From Watersipora subatra (taxonomy: Eukaryota; Bryozoa; Gymnolaemata; Cheilostomatida; Watersiporidae), in NCBI RefSeq assembly GCF_963576615.1, contig NC_088711.1, positions 19,810,182 to 19,874,181 of the forward strand: a stretch of 64,000 bases of DNA. Reading direction: 5' to 3'. Of the stretch, positions 1 to 12,900 are shown piece by piece; position 1 is the stretch's first letter, and every line of letters starts with the position of its first letter. A model generated the notes under the pieces. It was not told where the DNA came from. It did not search any database and worked only from the letters and a program-made list of their open reading frames with translations. A program made the position numbers and the translations under genes.

Positions 1-713
1 AGAATGCGTGACTTAGTGCTGTAAGCAATAATGTATTCAATTCCACTAAAACTGTTAGATTATCGATTTGTGGTGCCACCGTGCACGTGGAAATGTTTGT
101 AAACATGACCTACAAATACCATAACGCGTGTGTAAGCAAAAATAATGTAGGTATCAAGTTAACGTTTCTTAAACTACAACAGGCCAAGTCAATGCGTATA
201 CTAGCTTACAAACTTTATAAAACATAAGCGTTACAAAGAAATCAAACATAGTCACCTTAACCAAGCGATTGTAGCCCAACACCAATAACTTGTCATCTGT
301 CCGAGTTCTTAGCCTTGCACATCCATTATCTTCGGTGGTATTTGATTGGCTCAATTGAAGCATGCGCACATCTTTTTACAAATACGTCTAAGCACCTAAG
401 TGTAGTGTTAACAAGAAAACTAACGGCCTGAGAAAAGCTTAATTACTGTAGGAGCACAGGTTATTTTTTTTTTATCAGGATGACAACTCTCCATTAAATA
501 GATGATTCAGCTCAGAGCCGTATAGCTTCGCAAAGTCCCGCGACCGACAGAAGCGTATATGGGAGCTCGCTTCATTTCATTTCGTAAACAAACAAGCTGC
601 ACTCACTACACTATTTTTATACAAGTTATAATGAAGAGGCCTGAACACTCACCAACTAAAACCACTAAATAATCCCTTTGACAGTCGCTCGAAAGTGTGT
701 TGTTGTATTACAC
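1..713. other. Left-edge stretch without a recognised gene
   Basis: No coding exon or RNA gene could be supported. Bases about 504-540 match about 6,773-6,813 in inverted orientation, and about 556-630 resemble about 6,975-7,045 in direct orientation. The stretch therefore probably belongs to repeats flanking the inverted-repeat element that begins at 714. Confidence 0.4.
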
Positions 714-1995
714 GGAAAAATCTAGTTCCTATCCAAAAAGTCCTGCGATCGCGGTGCGCGATATACGGTATATACGGTAGAGGAATTTCCTATCTCAAAA
801 GTCTCGCAACAACCCGCTTAATCTCTCTCACTCCAATCCTGCATGTAATTGATATAGGAAGTAATAAATAACTAATTTATTCAGAATAGTGCACCATCCT
901 CATTTTGCTACTAGCCCGAGGTGAGATAAGTAGTTAGTGAGTGGAGCTTTGTTGTAAAATAATAAACCAACACCAAGTCTGGCTTGCATACAGGCTAGAC
1001 CATCCACAGAGGGAGAGCAGAAAGTTCAGCAACATTTGTTATTGAGCTTGGTGCTTTCCTTCTGTGATAACTAGTTCCTCTTGAGTAGTATTATTGTTTA
1101 CTAGGCTTATTTATCTTAATAATTATTATATGACGAAACATTTACGTCAACATCCCAAACAACCACCCTCTTTTTCCTTGTTAATATTATCGCTCTTTGT
1201 GTGGCAGACTGATTGTAGTGGCAAACTTTTGATCGTGACTGTGTAGACTTATTAGGACTAAAGGTTAACATAAATCTCAGTCAATCAATAATCAGTACAG
1301 GCCCAGGCAAAAGTAAGTGCAATGTAACAGTAATTATACCTTGCACAACATTACCCACTTACTTTAAACGACTGCAGCTGTACCTTTTTCACTTGTCAGC
1401 ATCACTCTTTAGAACAAGATTGCATTGGTCAGTAGATTTGCAATAGTTTTGATGTTTGTTAGTAGTAGTCTGAGCCAAATACTGGTATTATTTCCTAAAC
1501 TACTGTTACAGTACATGTTCTGTTTGTTTACAGCTTGAAGACGGTGGTTACTCCATTACCATGTACACAGTAGGCTACATGCGCTCAGTACTTTAGATGG
1601 TCTTCTTCCGAGTGCGATTGTTGGTTCGAAGATAATACTATGCAAACATGGCTGAGATATGAACAGAAGAAAGAAGCAGCAATACAAAGACAAAGTGCAG
1701 GTGAGTGACAGCGATATCTTTGTGTATAGGGCTGACGTACTGCACTCATGGTAGATTTTAATAGCAATGCTACTTTCCTACATGTATCAGGCTCGTCTGC
1801 TTTTTTCTTTCCCAAATTATAATTTGTGGTTTCATTGTAATCTTTTATCTGCTTCACTCAGTGATTTCATGCTTAGTTGGGTCATATAAAATATCTATCT
1901 GCGTTGTAGAAAGAGATTTATTCTGATCATCCATCAGTGAGGAAACGGCGAAATCTGGTTCAGGATGCGGTAAAGATGATTGCTCAGACAGATTG
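714..1995 (+). repeat. Left inverted arm of the foldback element
   Basis: The reverse complement of this arm matches 4810-6595. Clear anchors are the terminal sequence at 714-734, the stretch at about 1318-1400 (matching about 5925-5975) and the exon-like block at 1910-1995 (matching 4817-4939). Confidence 0.6.
1597..1995 (+). pseudogene. Duplicated 5' exons of the foldback element's gene
   Basis: The plus strand carries an exon-like block ending at 1700 before GTGAGT, with residues TMQTWLRYEQKKEAAIQ. A second block starts at 1910 after a TTGTAG acceptor, with residues SDHPSVRKRRNLVQD. Both match blocks on the minus strand of the right arm, so this is an inverted copy of the gene's 5' part with no downstream gene to join. 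It is probably inert. Confidence 0.45.
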
Positions 1996-2619
1996 ACAAT
2001 AAGTCAAGAATTGTGCTCCTCAAAAGTTACAGAGGAGTCAGTGCGGCCCAAAGCCAAACGATAGGTTTAGTAAGCACCTGGGACCCACGATATCATTATC
2101 AACAGCTAAATGTTTTTACTGTAATGTCTACAACTTAACATTCTCTTTTTTGTTTGTGCACACGCACAATATGCAAATCCAGTCGCTTTGAAATAGAATA
2201 TGCATGTTAGGCCAGCGTAACTGACACAAGATCTGTGTTATATCCACATTATCTTTGATATCAAAAGAAATGCTTTATTCACTACCTCACTCATAAAAAG
2301 TTCAAAATACATTATAAATTAAAATATCAATAAATCTATAAACAAGTATTCAAATATCTCTCAACATGTACATACTAGAAACACATAAAAACATTCCACC
2401 CTGATGGCTTGTGGTGCTAATTGGCCATAAGAAAAACAGAAAAAAGCATCTCTCTCGACATATAAATGAGACGTTACAAAATATAAACGGAAACCGTGGC
2501 TGTTGACACAAGCACGCTTCATCATGAGCGTATACATGTTGGTAAAACTTAAAACTGTTACTTAGACTGTAGAACAAGTTTATACATATCTATACATATG
2601 CCATAACATTAATCTTGCA

Positions 2620-2934
2620 TCATGTATGTAAATAAGTAAAAGCATAACCTAGAGGATCACACCTTCCTACATTGCTATTCATTATCCACAGCTCCAGTGA
2701 AAGGCTCCAAATCTGTAGGTTTGATAATGATGCACCGACGATTAAACCATTCGTTGCAACTGTCACGCAGTACCATCCCTCCGCCAGGCGCATCGAAATC
2801 AGTGTTGTCATGAGGTCTTCAACATGTGCAGAATAGCTAAAATGAACATAGGCTGGCTTGTTAACAGAAAGTATGGAAATCCTATTATAAATATTTTTTT
2901 CATCACCGAAATATTTTTTTGGTGAATTGACCAT
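2620..2934 (-). other. Open frame of unknown nature inside the foldback element
   Basis: A 104-codon minus-strand frame downstream of the ULP1 piece. It shows no motif I recognise and could be a 3' exon of the element's gene or chance. Confidence 0.2.
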
Positions 2935-3299
2935 TTACTATGAATAATAAAATGCCACCATCCAATGTGTTCCAACAAATGAAGAAGTTCCGTTATTTTC
3001 TCATTTCCCGCAAACTAAAACTGATAGCGGCAACTCAGACCAGATGTTAACTTTTCTTTAAACCAATGCATTGTGTATATAAAATTTTTGAAGAGCGGAA
3101 AGTTTGCAGAAAGTCTGTTTGAAACACCCCTTCCACTGAGTTTTAACGAGGAGAAAACCGTTTACTGGACGTTTTGCAGGATAATTGAAACACCCCCAGG
3201 TGTGTTTTGTGAACCCCAAGGTGTGTCATGAATTTTGTTATCGACACCAAGAGGTTTGTTGACAAGCAAAAGAATTGTGTGATTATTCGCGTGGTTGTA

Positions 3300-5260
3300 T
3301 CAATGATTTCTTACCTTGTCGCGGATGGTGTGGGCCCGGGTCCGTCTGACCTCTGATGGCAGTTGTAATCGAGGGAACTGTGTCCATTCACCCTGCTGGA
3401 GGCAGGTCACAACATGTGCCCTGAGTTTCTGCTGATCGAATGCAGTTTTGCGGAGGTTAGTTCCAAATAAGGTTTCGATCATGTACATAGTAACTGCAAA
3501 GAGGCCACAATCGGTGGAGCCATTTTGTGCTTGAACTGATTCAACTGCCAATGCCAACTCCTCTAAGCCTTCAAAGAGACCATCGTAAAGTAGTGAAACA
3601 TTTGTCCCACACAAACTGTAGTGGTAGAATTGGCTCCTATGCAACAAAAACAGTGGCTATCATATAACATTCAATTTAGTGAAAGTATAAAGTACATATA
3701 TAAAGCCTGGCTATTTTCAGCACAAATTAATTCGATCGTTAGCAAATACAAAAGAAAAATTATCGATTACGTGACTTTTAAGCATTGTCATAAAAATTCA
3801 ATGCAAACACCCAATGAGAATCTCAGCTGTGGAATGAATACTACTGAAATTCAATACTAACATCATGGAAGAGAATGCAGAATGCATGTGATTGGCAATG
3901 TCACGATCTATAGGCCAATATCTTCTATTCGATCTGTCAGGAAGGGCATCATTGAACATGGTTTTAAGATACTCAAGTATATGTGGCCTCATCTTAGGTA
4001 GAAAGTTAACTCCTTGGGACACCATAAGATGAATGTGACACTTGATTCCATCATCGACATTTTGAAGCACACCTGCTTGCTAAAAAGACTATATACAAGT
4101 GTGGGTGTCAGATAGAGAATAACTTGAGAAATGCGCAAATTTATTTATAACATGTACAGACTGTGAGCACAATGTGTAATGGGGTACGTCTGTCTCTTTT
4201 CACCGATTCAATTGCATGGTGGAAAGGAGCAATTACACTTTGCTCAGCTTCTGTGATAACAATATACAGTTGCACGGTTATTCTATTTTTTACGAAAGTC
4301 ATACAAATATATCCAAAGACATTAATAGTAAAGATGATATTTTTAACATACTTTGCCAACTGGGTGATTTTGATGGCATTCCACTTTGAGTAGACTGAGT
4401 AAAAAGTACTCCTCTAGCCTCAATGGCCAGGCATCCTTCATGCTCCTCAGCATCTTAGTCTTCTGTGTTCTGACAGAAGTGTTTTCAGACATCGGCTTCA
4501 ACTTAGAAACAAATAATGGTTTTTGTTGGTATAAATGTTATCATTGATAACTGCATAAATGACACTGAACAGACCAAGGAGACAGAATAAGTGCTCAATA
4601 TGACTAGCAAGTTTGGAAAAATTGGACGTTTATATAGTTGACGTAGGACAATACCTAGAATGTTGGTGTGACAACATGTAATTTATTTCAATGTTGGCAT
4701 CGCTACCTAGGGTAGTGAATAGTTTTAAAAAAGATTTATACTGGCATTGGCGCGGTATTGACATTTGTTGACATAAATGTATTGACATAAATGTTGGACA
4801 ACTTTGAAACACCAACCTGAAAATCAGGATATCTGACTATTCTCTTTATTGTCAATCTGGCAGGGCAATCCATTTTTACCGTGTCCTGAACCAGATTTCG
4901 CTGTTTCCTCACTGATGGATGATCAGAATTAGTCTCCTTCTACAACACAATTGGATAGATATTTTATATGACCCAATTAAGCATGAACTCACTGAATGAA
5001 GCAAATACAAATATTACGCTGAAACAACAAATCATAATTTGGGTAAGAAAAAAGCAGATGAGTCTGATACATGTAGAAAAGTAGCATTGCTATTGACATC
5101 TACCAAGAGTGCATTACGTCAGCCCTACACACAAAGATATCGCTGTCACTCACTTGCACTTTGTCATTGTATTGCTGCTTCTTCCTTCTGTTGATATCTC
5201 AGCCATGTTTGCATAGTATTATTTTCAAAACGAAATGCCTGGACTTCTTTGCAAGACTTT
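3300..5260 (-). pseudogene. Transposon gene remnant: basic N-terminal region plus ULP1 (C48) protease half
   Basis: Four minus-strand pieces lie in order. One ends at 5154 before GTGAGT (TMQTWLRYQQKEEAAIQ). One is 4817-4939 between AG and GT, with SDHPSVRKQRNLVQD and CPARLTIKRIVRYPDFQ, like the CPA-type DNA-binding region of CARF-like and Mutator-like animal proteins. One is about 3862-4072 with NRRYWPIDRDIANHMH, also typical of those proteins. The last, 3300-3647, holds the C-terminal half of a ULP1-type cysteine protease: LYDGLFE followed by the Cys motif QNGSTDCGLFAV, ending in a stop at 3300. The catalytic His region and any DDE transposase are not visible, so the gene looks incomplete. 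The family comparison is from memory of domain patterns, not a search. Confidence 0.55.
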
Positions 5261-6595
5261 CTGAAGATTAAGAAAATGGAAAAACTTATAGCACCCCAAA
5301 CAGAAGCAAAGTTTATATATATATATATATCTCTATATACTGCATAATCTTTCAAGGATTAGTACGGTATTAGTAACTAAACTGAAAACCTAGTGAAATA
5401 TCACTAAACAAAAACAGAAGGCTGATCAATCATGCTTGTTATACATGCAATAAAATCTGTCACCCGAGACTCAATTCTAGCTCAGACAGGCCTGATTGAA
5501 CATTATATATATGTATACACTGTATATATTTTTTTTTTTTATATATATTTATATATATATACATATTTAAGCCTGTAAGTAACCAGTTTCAGAGCGTTTA
5601 GAGCGTACCGGCATTGAGTGGAGCAGTGAAGCTCTTGTCTTGCTTTATGACCACATATTTCACCGTGTGTCTCAGCTCATGTTCTTTTATATATACTTGA
5701 AGACCATCTAAATTGCTGAACGCACGTACCGTGTACATGGTAATGGAGTAGCCACTGGTCTTTTAGCTGTAAACAAACAGAATGAGTTTTGTAAAAGTAG
5801 TTTAGGAAATAATACCGATATTTGGCTCAGACTACTACTAACAAACATCAAAGCCTATTGCGTATGTACTGACCAATGCAATCTTGTTCTAAAGACTGAT
5901 GCTAACAAGTGAAAAAGGTACAGTCGTTTAAAGTAAGTGGGTAATGTTGTGCAGGTTATAATTACTGTTACATTGCATTTTGTTGCAAGTCAACCTTTAG
6001 CCTTTAGTCTTAATAAACCTGTGCAGTAATAATAATAAAGTACTCAGCTCAGGATGGTGGCAAAATGCTTATATAATTATATACTACTTAACAATATACC
6101 ACTCAGTCAACAATACACCACTCCGAGTCCACAATACACCACTCTATCATCATATGTCAACGATACATCACTGAAAGTCGACAATACACCACTGAAAGTG
6201 AACAATACACCACTCAAAGTGAACAATACACTACTCAAAGTTAACAATATACCACTCAAAGTTAACGATACACCACTCAAAGCCGACAATACACCACTGA
6301 AAGTTAGCAATACACCACTCAAGGTCAACAATACACCACTCAACGTTAACAATATAGCACTCTTAATTAACAATGAAGATGATGCACTGTGTATTCCGAG
6401 TACTCTCAATAAATGATCATTAGTTATTACCTATTTGCTCATCAAGGTTTAGCGGAATGGGAACGAGAATTTCGCGGGTTGTAGCGAGTTAATGGGAAAT
6501 GAGACTTTTAGGATAGGAACGGAAATTTTTCTACCGTATATGCCGTATACCATGACTCTCCCCTAGGACTATTTGGATAGGAACTAGATTTTTCC
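4810..6595 (-). repeat. Right inverted arm of the foldback element
   Basis: Inverted partner of 714-1995. It is longer because it contains a 21-bp tandem repeat at 6090-6362 and an AT-rich run around 5500-5565. It also carries 5' exons of the element's gene on the minus strand. Confidence 0.6.
6090..6362 (+). repeat. 21-bp minisatellite encoding a heptapeptide repeat
   Basis: About twelve imperfect copies of a 21-bp unit built on ACAATACACCACTCAAAGT. Because 21 is divisible by three, the plus strand (6054-6416) stays open and reads as repeats of NNTPLKV; the minus strand is also open. It lies only in the right arm of the foldback element. A translated product is not supported by any start context or splice pattern. 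Confidence 0.75.
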
Positions 6596-7332
6596 CTCCC
6601 ACCATTTGAAAGAAAACCAAAATCGCTACAAGAAGCTACCAATAATCTATTGTAAAAAGTAAAAGTAAATGCGAAAAGGTGAGGTATTGATAACGAGTTA
6701 TGAATATTCCATAAGAGATCAGTATGTCGATCGGGTTTGTTTGGAAACAAGCGTTTCGTTTTCGGTTTTTATCACGGGACTATGTGAAGCTATAACGGCT
6801 CTGGCTAAGTTCTATGTATATGTATGCTGTACAGTTTATCTCGCCGTTGCAATGTGACTATTTAGACAACTGGAAGCTATTACAACCAGTATTGTAAAGG
6901 GACACTCATTGCAACAAAGGAAAGTAGTCGTTGTAAACAGTGCCGCGTGGCGAGGTGTTACGCGATGAATGGAAGTGCACATGAGAGCTCGCTAGTTTCT
7001 AAACAAACAGGCTACGCCCACTATTTTTATGACCTATAATAGAAAGCAAATATAACTCCCATGAGCCGTTGCTCTAAAATTAATTGATATTGTGTACCAT
7101 TTGACAAGAGGACAAAATTCCCTACAAAATAATGCCAACAATTTTATAATTTAAGAATTTTTAAGCTCAAATCAAAGCACGTCTTTCCTAAATTTCCATA
7201 TATCGGTAGCTCCAATTCTAATAAGTTTTGTATCTGAATTAAGTTTTGGGGTTGTATTTTTAAAGGAATTGTGTTTTATAGTAAAATTAATAAATTAATT
7301 CATATTTAAATTATGCAGTAAATCAGCAGAAC

Positions 7333-7800
7333 ATGGAGATTACACCAGACACAGTAAAACCTGCACAAACCCCAAACACAGAGCAGCTAATAAACCACAC
7401 AAAGGTGCCAAAGGTCATACCTAATTGTGTGACACCGAAAATGATCAGAAGCTATCCAAATAGCTGCAAGAAGCTGAAGAAATAGATGGAGTTATTCCAT
7501 TAGTTATTATCGTTGAGTTGGTAGTTGTATGAGACCCTGCTGAGGGTGATTTTGTTCTAGTTGAAACCAAACCCTCACAGTAGCCAATAAATACTATGCA
7601 GCGAAAGTGTTAGGCATGTCGAGTGACACCGGCATCACCAATAATTGTCTTCACAAAGCAGAGTTTTCATCATTTAACGGCCACAAGTTTCGCATGCCAA
7701 ATGTACCAGACGTAAGTGATGACAGTCACGACACCTCCGTCAGTTGCGATACAAGTGGGCCAGTTATGAGGGCAGAGGCACAAGTCGACATGACAGTTTG
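7333..7800 (+). pseudogene. Decayed coding fragment, possibly transposon-derived
   Basis: A 50-codon frame from ATG 7333 is followed, after frame changes and stops, by peptide-like text EGDFVLVETK (about 7540) and FRMPNVPDVSDDS (about 7690). The GDFVLV and P.V.DVS patterns recall a repeat-encoded protein common in invertebrate genomes, but the assignment is from memory and weak. Confidence 0.3.
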
Positions 7801-9035
7801 ATTGCTTCATTTTTACTAATATGTAAACTTGATAAACTGCTCCATGAATTGTTTTGGGTCATTCTACTGGATAGAAACTTGCTATAGGGTAATAAAATAA
7901 TTAACACTTGTAATAATTAGTAATAATAATTGTAAGAAACCACATTTATTAAATTACACCCATCATCTTGTTCATTCCACTGCATAGAATTACTAGTTTT
8001 AGCTTTGATAATTTGAAACAGGTGTTCTATCATTATAAACACTGTAGTCAGTGTACTGTCCATCCTATCCGTACTTACTGGAGCATTAGCTCTTTGTAGA
8101 AGAGCTGTATTACACTTTTATGCTTTTCCTTTGTTATTAAAGCTTGTCTCTCTCTATCTCAAAGTCAATCGAGATGACTAAAAGACTGGACTCTATGGAA
8201 TAAACCATAGAGTTGTATCCGAATGTTTAAGTGATTTCTGTCTTTCGCTGCACCAGAGTCATTCTCTCAACAGGAAAGACATAGTATCTAGCTGGCAAGA
8301 ACATGTGAAGATACGCCAGCATTTCCTACTTGTTCCACTGGCTGGCAAATTAATAAGTTTGTTTATCTTCGCCCTCTAGATGCTGCCAAAGTGCATCAAT
8401 GGTGTTATAGTTCAGTGCTTTTACAGATGTTTTTTGTTTGGTTTTTAAACCTAATATTAGCAATAAATGTATGGTGTAATGCTCTTTTCTCAACATCCCA
8501 ACATTATCATGAATTTTGTCTCAACTTCCTACTAAGTGCAATTATTTCAAGGTGCCCTCCAACCATGTCTCATGTTATCCTGTAAGAATTTTATGGAGTA
8601 ACATGAGACAAATATTTGTAATAGACCGTGTTCCTAAGCAGTTCATCTTGCATACCACACAACAGCCAATTTTTAAAGACCGGGATGTAGTATTTAGTGA
8701 CCAAGTATGGTAGATATGAGGCTAACGGTGAAAATTTTTTGAGCAATCGAAAATCTGTCTCCCTCTACCCGCCGTCTTCCGCTGAGTACATGAATAAACT
8801 CAATCACGCCTAGTTTGATATTTTAGGCAAACTTAATCATTTTACTAGGTTTTTCACTGATTTTTTTAACCATGCCAGCAATGAAAACAAGCAGTAAACC
8901 AGAAAATGGAATTCTAATTACTAGTCATACTAACTCTGAGTAAACTTGAAGCGTGATAGCGTATTCCGGAAATATAAAAATTCAGGTATGTAGTAGCCTC
9001 AATGGCAACTCTTATTCATATACTGTACATCACTC

Positions 9036-9452
9036 ACAGTGTTTTTCATTTGTCTGTTGGCCGTTTTTCATTCGTGCGTCCAGTGGATAAAGTGTTATAA
9101 ACAAAAAATCCAGCGCTACATACTGGATTTGAACTCAAAACCTCCTGGTCTGCTGACAGGCGTGCTTATCTACCAGGTCATGTGGCTACATTGCTATACA
9201 ATGGAATAGTTGTGCACATCATACGTACTACATCTGCCAATCTTTAATAGCGATTGGTTAAAAAACTCAAGCTTCAGCTAGCGTGCTTAAAGATCCTGAT
9301 TGCGTGAGACCATCTCGCAATATTTTTAGAGTGCTGTTTAAGTTATAATAATGGCGTCTATTATAGTACGATTAATTAGCATTAATCAATAAATTAATTA
9401 ATAAATTTTCTATGCAAAAACTTTTTTATTACCCATGCAACGCCGGTCATTC
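9036..9452 (+). mobile_element. Helitron-like or SINE-like repeat with antisense tRNA-like core
   Basis: It begins near TCACAGTG, carries the shared leader TTCGTGCGTCCAG, then an antisense tRNA-like block at 9117-9191. It ends near a decayed form of the ATTACCCGGGCAACGCCGGG hairpin (9427-9446). Related copies are near 43.2-44.3 kb and 49.8-51.2 kb. Confidence 0.45.
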
Positions 9453-9718
9453 ACCTAACCACATACTAAACAAAAAAATTTAGTTGTAAATCATAATTTT
9501 AAAAAATTTGCTAAATAGAATGATAATAATAAAATAACTAAACAAATTTATGCAAAAATAGTATATATATAAACTTTGTAATCACACAAATAGAACAATG
9601 AAGTCGATTGGAATCAACAACCTAGATATGACTTTTATAAAATCTGGAGGGATTGAGATGACCATCTAGAGCTATTTGAGCACTATGTATAAAATATCCA
9701 GAATGTTTAAATTAAACA

Positions 9719-9927
9719 TCAGTGCTTTCTCCTAAGAGGAATCGGTCGTTTCACAGTGTCGAATTTATGGCAGAGAAGCGTTTCTCCGTCGCTCTTGAGA
9801 AATGAATAGACAAACCGATTTGAGCATGTGCTAAGAAATTCAGTAGGTCCGTGTTCCGCATTGCCGGCAAGAACCAGCTTGAAGTTTGAGGATCCAACAA
9901 ACTTGCTCAGGCACTTCTTCAACTGAC
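9719..9927 (-). CDS. TBCEL: TBCEL exon 8 (3' coding end)
   Basis: Starts after TTGGCAG with GQLKKCLSKFV, the helix of the ubiquitin-like domain, and ends at TGA (9719-9721). The final 40 residues are divergent, ending VKRPIPLRRKH, without the usual strong GDKI-type tail. Confidence 0.85.
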
Positions 9928-12900
9928 CTGCCAATGAACGCAAATGATGATAAACTAATAATCATATCACCGCTTTAATGAACAAAGGCAGAAATTAACA
10001 AAGTTCAGTTCATTATGTATTGTTTCATGTTTGTTTGTAAAACAAACAAAAAACAATTGTGTTATTCAGATTGAGAACATTTTGGCTACAAAAACAAAAA
10101 TTTACAGTATTATCAGGAAATGATTTAGCCAATGTAATATATAAATTGTAGCGACGCACCATTTAAAATTGGTAATTGACAAACAGACAATATGCAACAT
10201 GATGGATCAAATTCATTTCACAGCTGTTACATTACAACTAAATCAAAAACTTACTTCAAGTGGCCAAATGAATAACTTACAAATAAATAGATCAACTATA
10301 TTATATTATAGATACTATATAAATATATAATAAATATATTCCCACGACCAAGCACGAGCGAACAATTGTTTGGGAGCTTTATGATAAATGCATATGTGCA
10401 CACAACTCACGAAAATTATTCATCAACACCGTCGCAAACCCTTGTACCGAAATATTATCAACAATTTTAACTATTTTCCAATGGAGCCGTTTAAGTATAA
10501 TAACGATACGAAACACATATAAACCTAATTAAATATGTTACTAAGCCTTTGAAATTTGTAGACACTATCCTAAACCTTACCATCTGATCGGATAACACAT
10601 AACTAGACAGATTAATTTGGCCTAAAATCGATATTAAAACCTGACAAGACTTTTTTAAATCAAAATTAAGACTGGCCAACGAAACGCCGATAAAGCCGTG
10701 CGACCGAGTGTAAAAATATTAAGTCGTGCGTATTTCACGAGAAAAATGTGCACATTTCACCAGCCTATGGCATTGTCCAATTGCCAAAGGTTTCTAATAT
10801 CTTTCCGTTTTTAATATCTTGCAAAAATTTTTAATTATAAGAATAATTATTCGATTTTATAAAATTCTTATAAGATTTAATTATAAGAATAACCATTCAA
10901 ATTTATTTATCCGAAGGTTTCTGTAATAAACGTAGACCGTTTGAGGCGTAGACCAATTTACAAGTACGAAATTGTGGTAGACAGTTTATCAGCCTATGTT
11001 TTATTTGTCCAATTACCGAAGATTTCATTAAATTATTTAGAAAATTAGCCAAAATTCTTTACATCTTATGTACAAGCTAGGGCTGAACTACAATGCCCCT
11101 TTATTATGAGAACATTTTTTTATTTTGCTCCAGTTTGCAGAAAACTTCCAGACGTGTGAATTCTGATGCTCGCTTTCTGTCATAGGTCGCTATCAAAACC
11201 ATTCTACATTCAACACAACCAACTTTCAAACTGTGCATATTACACAGCAGCTTGCCATTTTACTTCTAATATTGCATTTCAGAGATATAATAAACATATT
11301 TCATTATTGATGTTGTTAAATAACATAGAGTACAGTAGGTTAGGCCTACAGCTTTAGTTAATATTTATTTTATTGTTGTAAAACATAGGTTTGAGATAGT
11401 AGTAGATTAGATGTGATTTTTTACAACCTTTTGTTTTGCATAATTGACTTTTTGAATTTAATTTCAAAACAACTTGACTAGAAATTCCACTGTCATAGAG
11501 CCCACGACCAAAGTGATATTGGTAAAAAAGAAAGGGTACTGATGGTTGAGAAATGCAATATTAGCAGTCAAATGGCACTGCAGTGCAATATGATAACTGC
11601 AATGGTAGCTGTAATATACTGGGTGTGGGTGTTATTATATACAACAAATAGCAATAATGAAAGGAAAATATTATGTTTATATCTCTCCCCCTGCAATAGG
11701 AGAAATGCAATATTGGCCAATATTAGAAGTAAAATGCACTGATATTATTAGAATAACCAATATTATTAATATAGTAATAATATAAAACCAATGCACAATT
11801 TTGTTTACATTTCAAAACGTCATAGCTAACAATATCACGAAGTTGTGATATTTATATAGATTTTTAGAAAATCTGTACTACGTAGTCATTGTTCTGTAGT
11901 CATCCAAACTTATAATTAATTATTGTAATATTCTCATAAGAACCGTTAGAAAAAAAATCATCGTCATTTCCTTTACTTACACTGCGTTGGACATCAGAAT
12001 ATCAAAGTACTCAAAAGTGTCTAAAATGTCAGTTACTTTGAAATCGGCAAAAATGAAACGATTTCGGTACTCCTACGTTAATTACAGAAACCTTCGGCAA
12101 TTCGACAATGCTATAGACTGGTGACTATTTTTTTGTGAAATGCGCACGACTTAATCGTTCTATTCTCGGTCGCTCGGCGTTTTAATTTTCGGTCTTAACT
12201 TTGATAAAAGTGAGGCTAAGCAAATTTTAATAACGATTTTCGGCCAAATAAATCTGTCTGTTTATGTATAATCCGATCAGATGGGTTAGTTTTAGGAATC
12301 TGCGGTAACCTTTCAAAGGCTTGGTAACATATTTAAATAGGTTTATATGCGTTTTGTATCATTATTATACTTAAACCCCTTTACAGAAAAATAGTTAAAT
12401 TTGTTGATAAGATTTCGTTACAAGTGTTTGGTGACGGCCGTTAACAGATAACTTTTTGGGAGTTGTGTGCACATGTGCATTTATCATAAATCTCCCAAAC
12501 CAATCGCTTCGCTCGTGTTTGGTCATGAGACAACTACTATGGACATACAACTTCCCAGAACACCACGTCGTCGCCGACGCAGTGGCCGTCCAAGTGTCTC
12601 TCAATTATTACAGCTCAATAGGAGGATAAATAGAAGGTCCTCACCGCAACCATCAACATCAAATGCTAATGGTCAACAACACGCTACTCAAATTAATAAC
12701 AACAACACATCTGATTCAGATAATTCTTTAGTAGATGTTGCAGGCGATGTAAATGACATGGACTTAGTAGCCCCTTTGTTTCCAGATGATGATGATGTTC
12801 CCTCGAATTTATTTTATATCATCTCGAACAACTCTCATTTACACTACACTCTGTCAATTCCTGCTGACAACTACTTTTTCAACAACCAGCAGTACCCTTT

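Larger units (their letters stand above)
714..6595. mobile_element. Foldback-type DNA element with long inverted arms
   Basis: The two ends are inverted copies: GGAAAAATCTAGTTCCTATC at 714 reappears as its reverse complement ending at 6595. The similarity then runs inward through both arms, left about 714-1995 and right about 4810-6595, with insertions; a 21-bp minisatellite is present only in the right arm. The centre and right arm carry minus-strand fragments of a gene with a ULP1 protease half-domain, and the left arm repeats its 5' exons on the plus strand. No DDE transposase was recognised and no clear target duplication was found. It may be a Mutator-like derivative or two head-to-head copies; the family is inferred. 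Confidence 0.6.
6596..9718. other. Region between the foldback element and the TBCEL 3' end
   Basis: AT-rich sequence with no well-supported gene. It contains a decayed coding patch (7333-7800) and a Helitron-like repeat (9036-9452). The 3' untranslated region of TBCEL must lie just left of 9719, but no polyadenylation site could be fixed. Confidence 0.4.

Noticed and set aside
5971..6000. Sequence TTGTTGCAAGTCAACCTTTA, matching the end of the TTAA MITE, as a third copy
   Set aside because: Only the end is present; the rest of the element is absent, so a full copy is not supported.
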